A stretch of 36,681 nt of DNA from Cylindrobasidium torrendii FP15055 ss-10 (Eukaryota; Basidiomycota; Agaricomycetes; Agaricales; Physalacriaceae). This document shows positions 20,415 to 31,900 of the stretch, one piece after another. The notes under the pieces were generated by a model. The model saw only the letters and a list, made by a program, of their open reading frames with translations. It was not told where the DNA came from and searched no databases. The stretch covers positions 1 to 36,681 of the forward strand of contig KN880626.1 in the NCBI GenBank assembly GCA_000934385.1. The letters are read 5' to 3'. Position numbers and translations under genes: made by a program. Numbering within the stretch: position 1 is the stretch's first letter; each line of letters begins with the position of its first letter.

Positions 20415-21515
20415 CTACCACCACACATCTCCTCGCATAAGCCTACGTCCCGTCATCAAGACCTTTGCACTCTGCACCGACCGATCCTTTCCAACAGTCG
20501 CTCCAACCCTCGTTTTACCACCAGGATGCGAGATCTCCACAATTCCTTCCTGATTCCTCTCTTGTAGCATCCCGTACGCAATAGTTCCTTCGACGTTGGC
20601 AGTTACACCCAAACAGAGTGCTACGGTCATCGGTACTGCTTTGTGCATCACACCCATCGAGTAAGCCTTGATCGCAATTCCGCTGTCCGTGGGGCGGATG
20701 AAAGCGATCTTGGGCTGCGAGGCCACCCTCCAGTCGAGCCCCATCCTCTTCGCGCCTTCCTGCCGCAAGACCTCCGCGACTTGAGCCTGGTCTGCTAGCG
20801 CTCCATCGAGGTCCTCGACAAACACTGTAGGGTTCGTCGCATCGACCAGAGACGCGCGGACCGCAGGTCTGTCGTCCGCATATGTGAGCTCAACTGTAGA
20901 CGAGCCTGCAGGGAGCAGTTTCCCTGTCTTTGCGCCAGCAGGGTCCAGGAATTCCATCGAGATCGCAGAACCTTTGCGCGCAACACCAGCAATGGGTAGC
21001 TCATCCCTGCCCAGATCAGCCACACCGTCCGTCAGAGGGAAAGTTGTCTGTATAATCTTCTTTGTGTTCGTGTTGTATGCTCGGACAACCTTGCTCGAGG
21101 TCGACCCGGCACTGACGAGTCCTTCATCGACCGCAAAAACGCCAATCATGCAGGACAAGTTCCCGCAGTTCCCGGCATAGTCAATGACAGCGTCTTTGAT
21201 ACCGACCTGGGCGAATGCATAGTCAACGTCGGCGTTGGGCACTGTGGGTGGCCCGACGACGCATATCTTCGAGAGGCTGGATATTCCGCCGCCCATGCCG
21301 TTCAGCTGACGCCCAGAGGAATCGGGAGAGCCCATGATACCCAAGAAAATATCATGCCATTCCGAGGGGTTAGGTGGAAGCTCCTTCTGGTTTATGTAAA
21401 TCCCTTTGGATGTGCCCCCGCGAAGAAAGGCAGCAGGAAGCGGGTTTTTCGTGGCATAGGCACGAAAACCCAGTCGGGCGGCAGACAGGTGCGCTGTGCG
21501 AGAGAGGAGGAACAT
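20415..21515 (-). CDS. PrpF-family isomerase, probably mitochondrial
   Basis: Single-exon gene of 366 residues. The family (PF04303, diaminopimelate-epimerase-like fold) includes PrpF, which isomerises trans/cis 2-methylaconitate in the bacterial 2-methylcitrate route of propionate breakdown. Visible motifs: FLRGGTSKGIY near residue 30, NGMGGGISSLSK near 72-83, DYAGNCGNLSCMIG near 112-124 and the C-terminal SHPGGKTRVGATV. Lys83 and Cys117 have the same spacing (34) as the catalytic Lys73 and Cys107 reported for Shewanella PrpF, so the active site looks intact. Residues 1-23 (MFLLSRTAHLSAARLGFRAY start) are basic, hydroxylated and acid-free, which suggests mitochondrial import. The fungal substrate is not certain; related enzymes act on other unsaturated acids. 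It diverges from the Old Yellow Enzyme gene. Confidence 0.88.
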   Translation of the reverse strand: MFLLSRTAHLSAARLGFRAYATKNPLPAAFLRGGTSKGIYINQKELPPNPSEWHDIFLGIMGSPDSSGRQLNGMGGGISSLSKICVVGPPTVPNADVDYAFAQVGIKDAVIDYAGNCGNLSCMIGVFAVDEGLVSAGSTSSKVVRAYNTNTKKIIQTTFPLTDGVADLGRDELPIAGVARKGSAISMEFLDPAGAKTGKLLPAGSSTVELTYADDRPAVRASLVDATNPTVFVEDLDGALADQAQVAEVLRQEGAKRMGLDWRVASQPKIAFIRPTDSGIAIKAYSMGVMHKAVPMTVALCLGVTANVEGTIAYGMLQERNQEGIVEISHPGGKTRVGATVGKDRSVQSAKVLMTGRRLMRGDVWW

Positions 21516-23548
<2,033 letters not shown>

Positions 23549-23764
23549 TGCCATTCCACATACTCGTAGCTCTGCAGAATAGAAATAGAAATGTAATGGA
23601 ACACAGAATGCATTCAAAGGAAAGCATTGCCAGACTGTGAAAGATGAAGTCTTCCTCAGGACATGGTGCACTCGAGGTATTACACACAAGGTTGAAATAC
23701 ATTGGATGTTCGAGGAAATACAGGACTACAAGATTGAGCACAATGGAGATCTCTCATACAATTT

Positions 23765-24650
23765 TTACTTTGCGGGTTCAGCATCCTCGAGAGGTGGGGG
23801 ACCGTCATCATCATCGTCGTCTGAGTCATCGGCGTCGGGGGCACCGAAGCCGCCAGAGGGACCGCCAGCACCGCCAAGACCTGAAGCTTGCATCTGCTGC
23901 ATCATCTACAGGGAGTGTCAGTATCATTCGGAAGAGAGTCGAATGTCAACGCACGGCTTCAAAGTCCATGTTGCCTCCTGGGCCTCCACCCATGCCCGGC
24001 ATTCCACCTCCGCCCATCATGTTCGCCATGCCCGGGGGCATACCTCCAGCGCCGCCCATGGGGTCAAAGTCATCTTCGCTGGGCTTCGCGGTCTCGTCCT
24101 GCTCATCCTCATCGGCCCACTTGGAAAAGTCGGTCTTGATGAATGCATTGCGGACTTTCTCTTTGGTCAAACGCGGCCAGTACTCCTCCTTGAGGTCTTT
24201 TTTCCTGAGGATAAGCGCTAAATCACGCGTGTTCAAGCGCTTAGAGGATTTCTAGGCGCGCTAGTTAGGCGCTTGAGGCGTATCAGGCAACGCAGAACGC
24301 ACCTCGGGGTCGATCTCCGCGAAGAAGTCCAAGTCAAACGCGTATTTCTTGCCTGCAGACTTGTCGGGGCTGATGGGATGAAAGCAGACATGATCAGCAC
24401 GCCACACATAAGATTGGACGGATAAACACACTTGACGTTGCTGGCGGCGAAGTGAATACCGGTTTCGGTGAGCTTAAAGTCCAATTCGCTCTCTACGATG
24501 TCGGGAACATTGATAGTCACATAAAGAACGTTCTGAGGACGCGTCAGCGCGTCTGTCTAGGCGGCGACCGCGTCGGGATTTCACCTTCTCCGGCTCAGTT
24601 GCGTTGCTGCGCTGTGCCCAGAGGACTTCGGGGTGAATTACGGATGCCAT
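23765..24650 (-). CDS. SBA1: p23 / Sba1 / Wos2 Hsp90 co-chaperone
   Basis: Five exons on the minus strand: 24650-24585, 24532-24432, 24369-24303, 24251-23955 and 23905-23765 (introns 52, 62, 51, 49 nt), 223 residues. It starts MASVIHPEVLWAQRS, the conserved p23 N-terminus. The CS domain (about residues 5-110) contains VLYVTINVPDI, LTETGIHFAAS, KKYAFDLDFFAEIDPE and the diagnostic LRKKDLKEEYWPRLTKEK followed by KTDFSKWADEDEQDE. The rest is a Gly/Met-rich flexible tail ending in an acidic DDSDDDDDGPPPLED stretch. p23 binds the ATP-bound Hsp90 dimer and slows ATP hydrolysis while client proteins mature; cytosol and nucleus. Tail-to-tail with the Old Yellow Enzyme gene, head-to-head with the next gene (197 bp apart). 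Confidence 0.93.
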
Positions 24651-24847
24651 GGTGGTGTAAAGAGAGGAGATAAGATTCAACTTTTCTCTTTACTTTTCTG
24701 AGCGCGTTCTCGATCCTTCTGGTGTTTACGGCTGATTGGCATCGACGTCATCCCTGCCCCCGCCTTCCTTCCATCCCGCCACCATGTGGTCCGTCGCCAG
24801 CGCGTCCTTGCCAGCAAAAAGAAATAACAAAGTTATAGGTGCACACG

Positions 24848-25714
24848 ATGGTTTCTTCCTCTTCTGCTCCTCCCCTTCCCGTCAACGTCGTCGTACTTCC
24901 TATTACTCTTCGTATTCTCCATGACCATGCACGCGAAACCATGGTACGTTCCCAGAGATTCCTGTGAAATGCCTGCTAACGCATCCACAGCTTTTACTGC
25001 ATTGTCCTAATTTCTAGTCTATGTGTATCATCCTGTTACTGGCAGCCCTTCAGCATCGACACGCCGCTGGCAGCGCCCTGGGAACAAAATGTCACCACCT
25101 ACCGCGAGGCGCTGGTTTCCCAAATCCCCAACATCCACTCCTGGCGGACAAATGAGATTCCTGACACCATCCGACCCGTGGACCGCTGCTGGTGTGATCT
25201 TTCGGGCAGCTCAATCTTCGACCGCTTCAATGTGTCTCGTTGGGAATACAACACAGTCTACAAGCTCAAGCAAGACCTTGTCAAGGGATGGGATATGGAT
25301 GAGAAGGCGGAGCAGATGAAGAGGCACCAGGAGATCGAGGAGCAAAAGGCGCAGGACGAACAAGACACAGCCGACAAGAAATGGTCGCTCAAGATGCCTG
25401 GTCTTTCCTCCCCGAAGCCCAAGAAGAAGCCCAAGACCACTTCTGCTTCTTCGACATCAGCAACTGCGAGTGATCCCTGGCGCACCGCCATGCCCACGCC
25501 ATACTTCGGCGACCTGTTGTCGAAGTTCAGGTTCTCGAGCCATCCATCCCCAGATGTGCAAATACCCGAGCCTCAGGCTCAGGCGCAGCCACCGCGCGCC
25601 GCGCAAAGACAGGCTGGTATTGGTGGGACCCATGCCATGCCCGCCCAACCAACGAGAACGGTGGACCTCAAGCCGTATGGGGTGAACATGGTGGTGGATT
25701 TCGGTTGGTCGTAG
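24848..25714 (+). CDS. unassigned charged protein
   Basis: Best model: exons 24848-24943 and 25046-25714 (one 102-nt phase-0 intron), 254 residues. The N-terminal part reads PLPVNVVVLPITLRILHDHA. The second exon holds a compact region (WEQNVTTYREALVSQIPNIH, CWCDLSGSSIFDRFNVSRWE). A highly charged, probably coiled segment follows (MKRHQEIEEQKAQDEQ), then a Lys/Pro-rich stretch (SSPKPKKKPKT) and a Pro/Gln-rich tail. I recognise no family. The intron is twice the usual size here and contains a second acceptor at 24990, so an extra small exon cannot be excluded; I could not find one that keeps the frame. It likely shares a divergent promoter with p23. Confidence 0.65.
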
Positions 25715-25956
25715 TAGATTACTGTTGTACAATAAGAATGCACGCCCATTATTCATCTCCGCTATTCGCCCCATGATAATACTTCAGTTGGAATGTCTTG
25801 AGAAAGCCACGCAGGTGCAAAAGTGTTGACATTTGAGCTTGCGGGATCAGGCTTAAATAAATTCATGTGTGTGGCGCGTATGTACATATGTAAGATGAGT
25901 CAGCATATTTGCGGTTGATTGCGCTACGGTTCTCTGCAGGAGACGGTCACTTCAGC

Positions 25957-26812
25957 ATGGGTGCGTGTTTTGCCCAGAAACTCGATGACCATACTAAACC
26001 ATTGTAGATTACCAGGTAGATAACTCATCATTTCCAAAGACAATTCCCTGACTGTGGTTTCCAGAATCGAGTAGGCTCCAAGTTCGGCGGTGGTGGTGTT
26101 GCAGGGGCCTCAGAGTCGAATGTGGACAGAAGGGAGCGGTTGAGAAAGCTTGCTTTGGAGACCATTGATTTGGCAAAGGTGCGCCATCCTTCGAGGTCTC
26201 TCGAATGTGCAATAACAGTGGCTAGGATCCATATATTCTGCGCAACCACTTGGGCTCCTTGGAATGTCGCCTGTGTTTGACACTGCACACAAACGAGGGC
26301 TCCTACCTCGCACATACGCAAGGAAAGAAGCATCAAACGAACCTTGCACGCCGTGCTGCCCGCGATGCCAAAGACACGCAGCTCATGGTCGCGCCTCAGC
26401 AGAGCAGCATCCAGCGCAAGGTCTTTTTGAAGATTGGACGGCCGGGATACCGAGTGACGAAAATGCGCGATTTAGAGACCGGGAAGGAGGGCATGATGGT
26501 CCAGGTGCATCTCCCGCAGATAAAACCTGAGGTTGTGCCGCGGAGGAGGTTCATGAGTGCTTGGGAGCAAAAGAAGGAGGCGCCGAACAAGGCGTACCAG
26601 TACCTCATCGTGCGTTGTCTGCAGAATATTCGCTGCAAGTGCTGACGCGAACTGTACAGGTCGCCGCTGAGCCGTATGAGACTATTGCGTTCCGGATACC
26701 AGCCCGCGAGATCGAGGACGAGGCGGATGATGCTGGATACTGGAATTGGTCACACTGGGACCCGGACACCAAGCAGTACAGCTTCCAGTTCATGTTCCGC
26801 CTGGCGTACTGA
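25957..26812 (+). CDS. SF3A2: splicing factor 3A subunit 2 (SF3a66 / Prp11)
   Basis: Exons 25957-25960 (ATGG), 26008-26015 (ATTACCAG), 26065-26178, 26226-26609 and 26660-26812, with introns of 47, 49, 47 and 50 nt; 220 residues. The two tiny exons restore the family N-terminus MDYQNRVGSKFGGGGVA, comparable to MDFQHRPGGK of the human protein as I remember it. Next come ESNVDRRERLRKLALETID, the matrin-type C2H2 finger CRLCLTLHTNEGSYLAHTQ with GKKH, KIGRPGYRVTK, RRRFMSAWEQ and AAEPYETIAFRIP. The protein belongs to the SF3a complex of U2 snRNP and helps engage the branch point; nuclear. The proline-rich tail of animal orthologues is absent, as expected for fungi. Intron 1 has ACTAAAC and intron 2 CTGAC near the acceptor. 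Confidence 0.92.
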
Positions 26813-26923
26813 GATCTCCTGGTATCTCAATTCCTTGTCTGTATCATAATCGCATTCCTCATTTGTTGTTGACCCAGGCGCGGTGTGATCGTGTGTTTCT
26901 GCATTCAACCACCCGCCACCACC

Positions 26924-27367
26924 ATGAGCTTCACCGACGTTCGGCAGCGCGTTCCTACTCTTGCATCTACGCGGAATGTCCCTGCGCGCGGCGGGATAAC
27001 GCCTATCCAATACGTCCAGAGCGTTGTTGCGCACCTCGCTGAGGACCGCGACATCACCCAGCGCCGCGTCTACCATTCCATCGCCCCGCTCTTCGTCTTT
27101 GCATCCGTTCTTGTCGTTTTCTGTATCCTTCCGCGTCTCGCCAGCGTGAAAGTCTGGCTTTCCGACGTTGCTCAGTTCAAGTTGGAGCTCGGCGGATTGG
27201 TTGTGAGTGTGTGCCTTCTAGTGTGGGCGGGACTGGCGGCGATGAAATGGATGATCAGAATGGGGGCTAGGATGATATTGGCGTTCGTGGAGGACGACTT
27301 TCATGGGTTGACAGGAGAGGCGGGCGTTCCCCAGTCTTATGAACTTGTGCTTGGTGGTTTTCTGTGA
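26924..27367 (+). CDS. small two-pass membrane protein, unassigned
   Basis: Single-exon gene, 147 residues from the ATG in ACCACCATG; an earlier in-frame ATG at 26885 lies only 70 bases after the SF3A2 stop and has poorer context. Two hydrophobic segments (PLFVFASVLVVFCILPRL and ELGGLVVSVCLLVWAGLAAM) flank a short polar loop; the N-terminus is basic and the C-terminus ends in LVLGGFL. I do not recognise the family. It follows SF3A2 by 111 bp in the same orientation, so it has little room for its own promoter. Confidence 0.65.
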   Translation: MSFTDVRQRVPTLASTRNVPARGGITPIQYVQSVVAHLAEDRDITQRRVYHSIAPLFVFASVLVVFCILPRLASVKVWLSDVAQFKLELGGLVVSVCLLVWAGLAAMKWMIRMGARMILAFVEDDFHGLTGEAGVPQSYELVLGGFL

Positions 27368-27739
27368 CGCGCCAAGGATCTTTCGATTTTGGTTGGTTTG
27401 CAAGTCCATGGCTGTCCATGGGGTGGTTTGTGTCACAAACTCGGAACAACCTACTGTAGTGATTTGTACAATGTCTATTCTAGAACACATTATTGAACCA
27501 CACTAGCCGATGCTGACTCTCAAGGGGTTTCTCTCAAAGTCTTTCCAACCCAATAACCAATGCTCTGACTAACAGTCACCAACACACTCGAAATGACCAA
27601 GTCAGAGGCGTAGTCTATTAATCTCGCCGAGGCGGTGGTAGATGTCGATGAAAACTCGCACAACAGTTGCAATAAATTATCCACGCTGGCACTCAATAAA
27701 TACATCACAGTCTAGAGAATCGTCATGAAGCTTTCAAGG
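27368..27739. other. convergent 3' intergenic region
   Basis: Spacer between the 3' ends of the small membrane protein and the DUF6593-like gene. Nothing coding is recognisable. Confidence 0.45.
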
Positions 27740-28473
27740 CTACATCGTCAAGTATCTAGAAACAACCAAGGACGACATGAGAATGTGGTCAAATACTTCG
27801 TGTCCATCAGGAAAGACCGTGAGTGCCGGGTCAGGAAGAGGCGGGGACGCTGTCATCGGCGGTGGGACGAATGTCGCGAGTTGCGTCTCTTGTCTGTCTA
27901 GCCGAAAGCACTATAGAAGTATGTCCATCAGCGGTTAGCATCCCGTCGTGTACATAAACACTTGCAATGCAGAGTATCGTGCCATCCTCGAGTGTTTGAC
28001 GGCAATCCCAACGTAGACGGATGCCGAGCACTTTCCACACCCAGTGGCGCTGCATTACCTGTGTCAAACTGTGGGAAGACGGGAAGCCCAGGTGGTCATA
28101 CGTACATTGCTGCGGTCGGCGGGCGTGAAGACTTTGGGGAGGCGCAGCGAGAGGTTGCCCATCATCAGCACGGCGCGTTTGTTGTTCATCGCTATCCTGT
28201 TTAGATATGTCAGTTGTAAACTGTTGGAACTCGAAAGACATGGAGTTACTCGAATTCGCCTATCCAGTCTTTGCGCAGGGAAGGTGGTTTTCCAATGCGA
28301 TGCACGCGTGTGCGATAGGATGGAGGTAAGAATGGATTCAGCTGGAGGGATGTTTCCACGGTATACTCTGGTGGTGGCGCCGAGAACGGGTTCGCGAGCT
28401 CAGCTGGCGGTCGAAGTATCATGGCATTCTCGGACAGTTCATCGTAATGATTGAAAGTGTATGTCAAGGGCAT
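27740..28473 (-). CDS. DUF6593-like protein
   Basis: Four exons on the minus strand: 28473-28250, 28196-28106, 28058-27954 and 27910-27740 (introns 53, 47, 43 nt), 196 residues. The model was built by following coding-like frames: MPLTYTFNHYDELSENAMIL, then KDWIGEFE joined to IAMNNKRAVLMMGNL, then HWVWKVLGIRLRWDC with LEDGTILCIASVY, then LDRQETQLATFVPPP and a hydrophobic end HILMSSLVVSRYLTM. The order (TxVxRIG near a GEFE strand, a WKW-like strand, a DG turn, a final hydrophobic helix) and the length fit the DUF6593 family, common in Agaricomycetes and of unknown function. Splice sites are GT-AG; GCTAAC lies before the last acceptor. A 5' exon upstream of the ATG is possible. Confidence 0.6.
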
Positions 28474-29518
28474 TGAGGGACGTTCGTGTGTCCAGTACCT
28501 GAGGGATGCTTCGATACACGGAAGAAAGAAATGTGGGGGAGAATAGGTACCGTGGAGGAACAGAGTTTTCTGAGGTTGCATAACTAGAATGCTTGTGATC
28601 AACCACTGGCCAGATAGCATTTGAGGCGTGCTTATAACTCACTCGGGCAAAAGTGTCAGAGTGGACGCGCTCGACGATGCGCCTTCTTGTTTGGAGGTCA
28701 AATCTCCGTTAGTTGATGCGTTATTTAGGAATTTCAAACTCACCTAATGGCAAGATCATCACTGCGCTCTGCACAGGTAGACGCGCGGGTAACGCTCGGG
28801 GTTAGCGCACGATCGCCAGCCTCGGCAATCGCCGCTCTTTTTGTTTTCTCTCTCTCGGTCACATCGTCCAGTCTCCACCAAAATTAATACGCGCATATCA
28901 CTGCTCCAGAAGGGAGCCAGTTCTTGTGCCTCGAATATCTATGACGAGACCGAGATCTTATCTTTTTTATTGTCCTTTTTCAGAATCGGGATGGAGCACA
29001 TATCTGGCACTCGTCCCGCACAAGATCAGATACCACAGACAAAGAGCCATCTTTGCCAAGTTATCACACTCTTCGGCGCCATCGTTCGCCGTTCATAGCA
29101 CTAATTGTCTTCGCCGCCAATGTGCGCCGTATACCTCTGGATTCCAGAACGCGCTGGTTTTTCGCAGAAAACCTACTAAGCCTCCGCTTGGCTGCTTTAA
29201 CGTCGGAGATCTCTGTTGGGCTTAACTCACTTGGGTTGCTCTAACATCGGAGATCACAATTTGTTTCTCTCCACAGACCGGGTATCTTTTCCAGCCGTGC
29301 GCATCAGTATCTGACCCAAATGGGTAGACAATGCACTAGGTACCGCCACGATGCCAGCAGCGTTATTGTCTACTGGAACCTCGAGTGATCCGGAATGTGT
29401 CTACACGCGTATACAATATGAACCTAAACCCTCTGGCCCTGGAGATGGCGAACAGGAGCCTCACGCCTAATTGTTGTCTTGCCTATTTGAGACAGTCCCC
29501 CGATCACATTTTCACTCT
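28474..29518. other. divergent intergenic region
   Basis: Just over 1 kb between the DUF6593-like gene and the P450 gene, containing both upstream regions. Open frames in it are short and without motifs. Bases 28625-28760 on the minus strand show donor- and acceptor-like sites that could belong to 5' leader exons of the DUF6593-like gene. Confidence 0.4.
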
Positions 29519-29526
29519 TATAAATA
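29519..29526 (+). promoter_or_regulatory. TATA box of the P450 gene
   Basis: TATAAATA, 108 bp before the ATG at 29627, followed by a CT-rich leader. Confidence 0.55.
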
Positions 29527-29626
29527 AGCTTGCCGTCTGTGAATATTTCGTCCCGCTCCTTTTCGACTTCGCCTCCCTTTCTCCCTTTCTCAGTACCACG
29601 CTTTCGACTCTTCACATATCAGCATC

Positions 29627-31460
29627 ATGTTCACAAGTCTTTACTACATCGACTGGGCGGTCCTCGCCGCCGCACTCTACTTTCTAGTGCACATGGCGTC
29701 CAAGCAGACTCTTTCTCTCCCGCCTGGTCCCAAGGGCTATCCTATCATCGGCAACCTATTCGACATGCCAGCCTCGAAGCAGTGGGAAACTTTTGCAAAG
29801 TGGGGGGACCGTTGGGGTACGTTCATCACATTCGATACATTCTCTTCACCGTCTGATAAGGGGCCTCTATTCGGCAGGCGAAGTCACCTCCGTTACAATG
29901 TTTGGAAAATCATACGTTATTCTCAACTCGCACCGTGTCGCGTACGCGCTTCTGGACAAGCGCGGCACCATCTACAGCGATCGCCCCAACCTCGTCATGG
30001 CCGGCCAGCTTATGGGGTGGAACGACATTAGCGGTCTGATGTCGTACGGCGAGACGCTCAAGAACCATCGAAAGATGTTCCACACTCTTTTGGGCAGCCG
30101 CTCGACCATCCGCAGATTCCACCCCATGGAGGAGCTCGAGGCTGCCAAGTTTATGCTACGCCTCCTCGAAACCCCCGAGAAACGTTCTGCGCACATTGCA
30201 CAGTAAGTTCCACCTTACCCTTTGTCAGGATGAACGGTGTCTCATTCTTTATGTAGGAACGTGGCGGCGTTGGTCCTGCGTATCACCTACGGTTATGAAG
30301 TCAAGCACGAGGACGACAGAATGGTTCGTCTTGTAAACGATGCCATGGAGGAGCTCTCGGTCGCTTCGACACCGGGCGCTTTCATGGTCGACCTTGTCCC
30401 TGCGCGTAAGCCTCATTCTTATTGTCTTGTCTTACCTGGGTCCTGACTTTCCCACGCAGTCCAGAAAGTGCCAGAATGGTTTCCCGGCGCTGAGTTCAAG
30501 CGTACGGCTAGGAAATGGAAGCAGGATTTGCACGAGATGATTGATGCACCCTTCGACTACGTCAAGAAGGCTATTGTAAGTGTTCTTGTGTGCATATTGT
30601 GGCGTTGACTTATTGTTTTCGCAGTCCAAGGGTGAAGCCGAGGAGTCTTTCGTGTCTGGTATTTTGCGACAGATCCAAGATGGTGAAGGCTTCACCGAGC
30701 GTGATTTGAAGTGGACCGCCGGCGCCGTTTTCGCAGGTTCGTACGCTTCGTTCCCACGGTCCACATTGTGCTTACTCATCCTGTAGCTGGCGGAGACACC
30801 ACGGTTGCCGCCCTCGACGCATTCTTCCTCTTGATGATGCTCAACCCCGACGTTCAGAAGAAGGCGCAGGCTGAAATTGACTCTGTCACTCGCGGCGAGC
30901 GTCTGCCGACTTTCTCTGATATGGAGGATCTCCCCTACGTACATGCACTCACCAAGGAGCTCGTCCGCTTCCACCCTGTCGCACCCATCGGTATCCCCCA
31001 TCAAACTTCCGAGGACGACATCTACGAAGGGCACTTTATCCCTAAGGGGTCCATCATTATGGCCAACATCTGGTATGGCTCTCTTAAGCTTTGGACTACG
31101 CTATGACTAACTTCGTCGCCCAGGAAAATGACCCACGACCCCGCCCTATACAGCAATCCCGAGAAATTCGACCCTACGCGCTTTATGGGCCCGAACCCCG
31201 AGCTTGACCCTCGCGAGGTCAGCTTTGGCTTCGGACGTCGTGCATGCCCCGGCCGCCTCCTCGCTCAAGCCACTCTCTTTATCGTCTGCTCGATGTCACT
31301 CTCCCTCTTCGACATGCGCCCAATAAAGGGCGACTCCCCGAAGTTCATCATCGAACATGGCAGCGTCAGCCACCCATACGCGTACAAGTGCGATATCGTG
31401 CCCCGCGGGTCCCGCCAGCGAGTAGCAGAGCTGCTGAGCCACCACATCCACAGCGCATGA
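29627..31460 (+). CDS. cytochrome P450 monooxygenase (microsomal)
   Basis: Seven exons: 29627-29816, 29878-30202, 30257-30405, 30460-30575, 30625-30736, 30787-31072 and 31124-31460 (introns 49-61 nt), 504 residues, full length. An N-terminal anchor (about residues 7-24) is followed by LPPGPKGYPIIGN. The oxygen-binding I-helix motif AGGDTT is at 298-303, the ExxR pair at Glu355/Arg358 (KELVRFHP), FDPTRF at 408-413 and the heme loop FGFGRRACPG with Cys434 as the iron ligand. All key residues are present, so an active NADPH-cytochrome-P450-reductase-dependent oxidase in the endoplasmic reticulum is expected. The substrate cannot be read from the sequence; the family is one of the large Agaricomycete expansions. 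No other secondary-metabolism genes flank it. Confidence 0.93.
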
Positions 31461-31853
31461 TTTTCCTCCTCGCGATACCCACCTTCTTTCTTCCATGTAT
31501 GTATATAGATATCGATATCCATGTCGCCCCCGGACGAACACACTCCTTCGTGTCGTGATTGCAAGAAGAGTTCGGCTTTCCGCGCGTCGGGCACGACTTT
31601 TTACTCTCTTTCTTTGTTATTTGTTTGTCCTCATACTAGTACGGAATCAATACAGTGACTGGGCTCATTGTGGTACTTTGTATTGTAGTATATACATGCT
31701 CAATAGCATTTGTTTGAAGCTCTTCATGTTTAGAGAAGCTGGATTCGGAAATTTGAAAGCGACTCTCAAGGACATACCACAGTGCCATCATTGCGAGTGC
31801 CACTCGCTCAGAGCGGATTCCGGAATTTCAATTCGGAAACTGGATTCGATCAT
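31461..31853. other. intergenic region before the F-box genes
   Basis: About 390 bases with the 3' end of the P450 transcript and the upstream region of the first F-box gene. From about 31798 on, the sequence resembles the region before the second F-box gene (shared TGCCACTCGCTCA), so the promoter was duplicated too. Confidence 0.5.
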
Positions 31854-31859
31854 CACGTG
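31854..31859 (+). promoter_or_regulatory. E-box CACGTG upstream of F-box gene 1
   Basis: CACGTG within GATCATCACGTGTCC, 47 bp before the ATG. The same string lies 46 bp before the ATG of the second F-box gene. A binding site for a bHLH factor is possible; only the conservation is observed. Confidence 0.4.
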
Positions 31860-31900
31860 TCCACTCCTTCCTGCCTCCTGCCAGTGGCCACAACGACACA

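Noticed and set aside
28841..29244. Small plus-strand frames upstream of the P450 gene
   Set aside because: Overlapping short frames with no motif, no consistent splice signals and no support from any paralogue.
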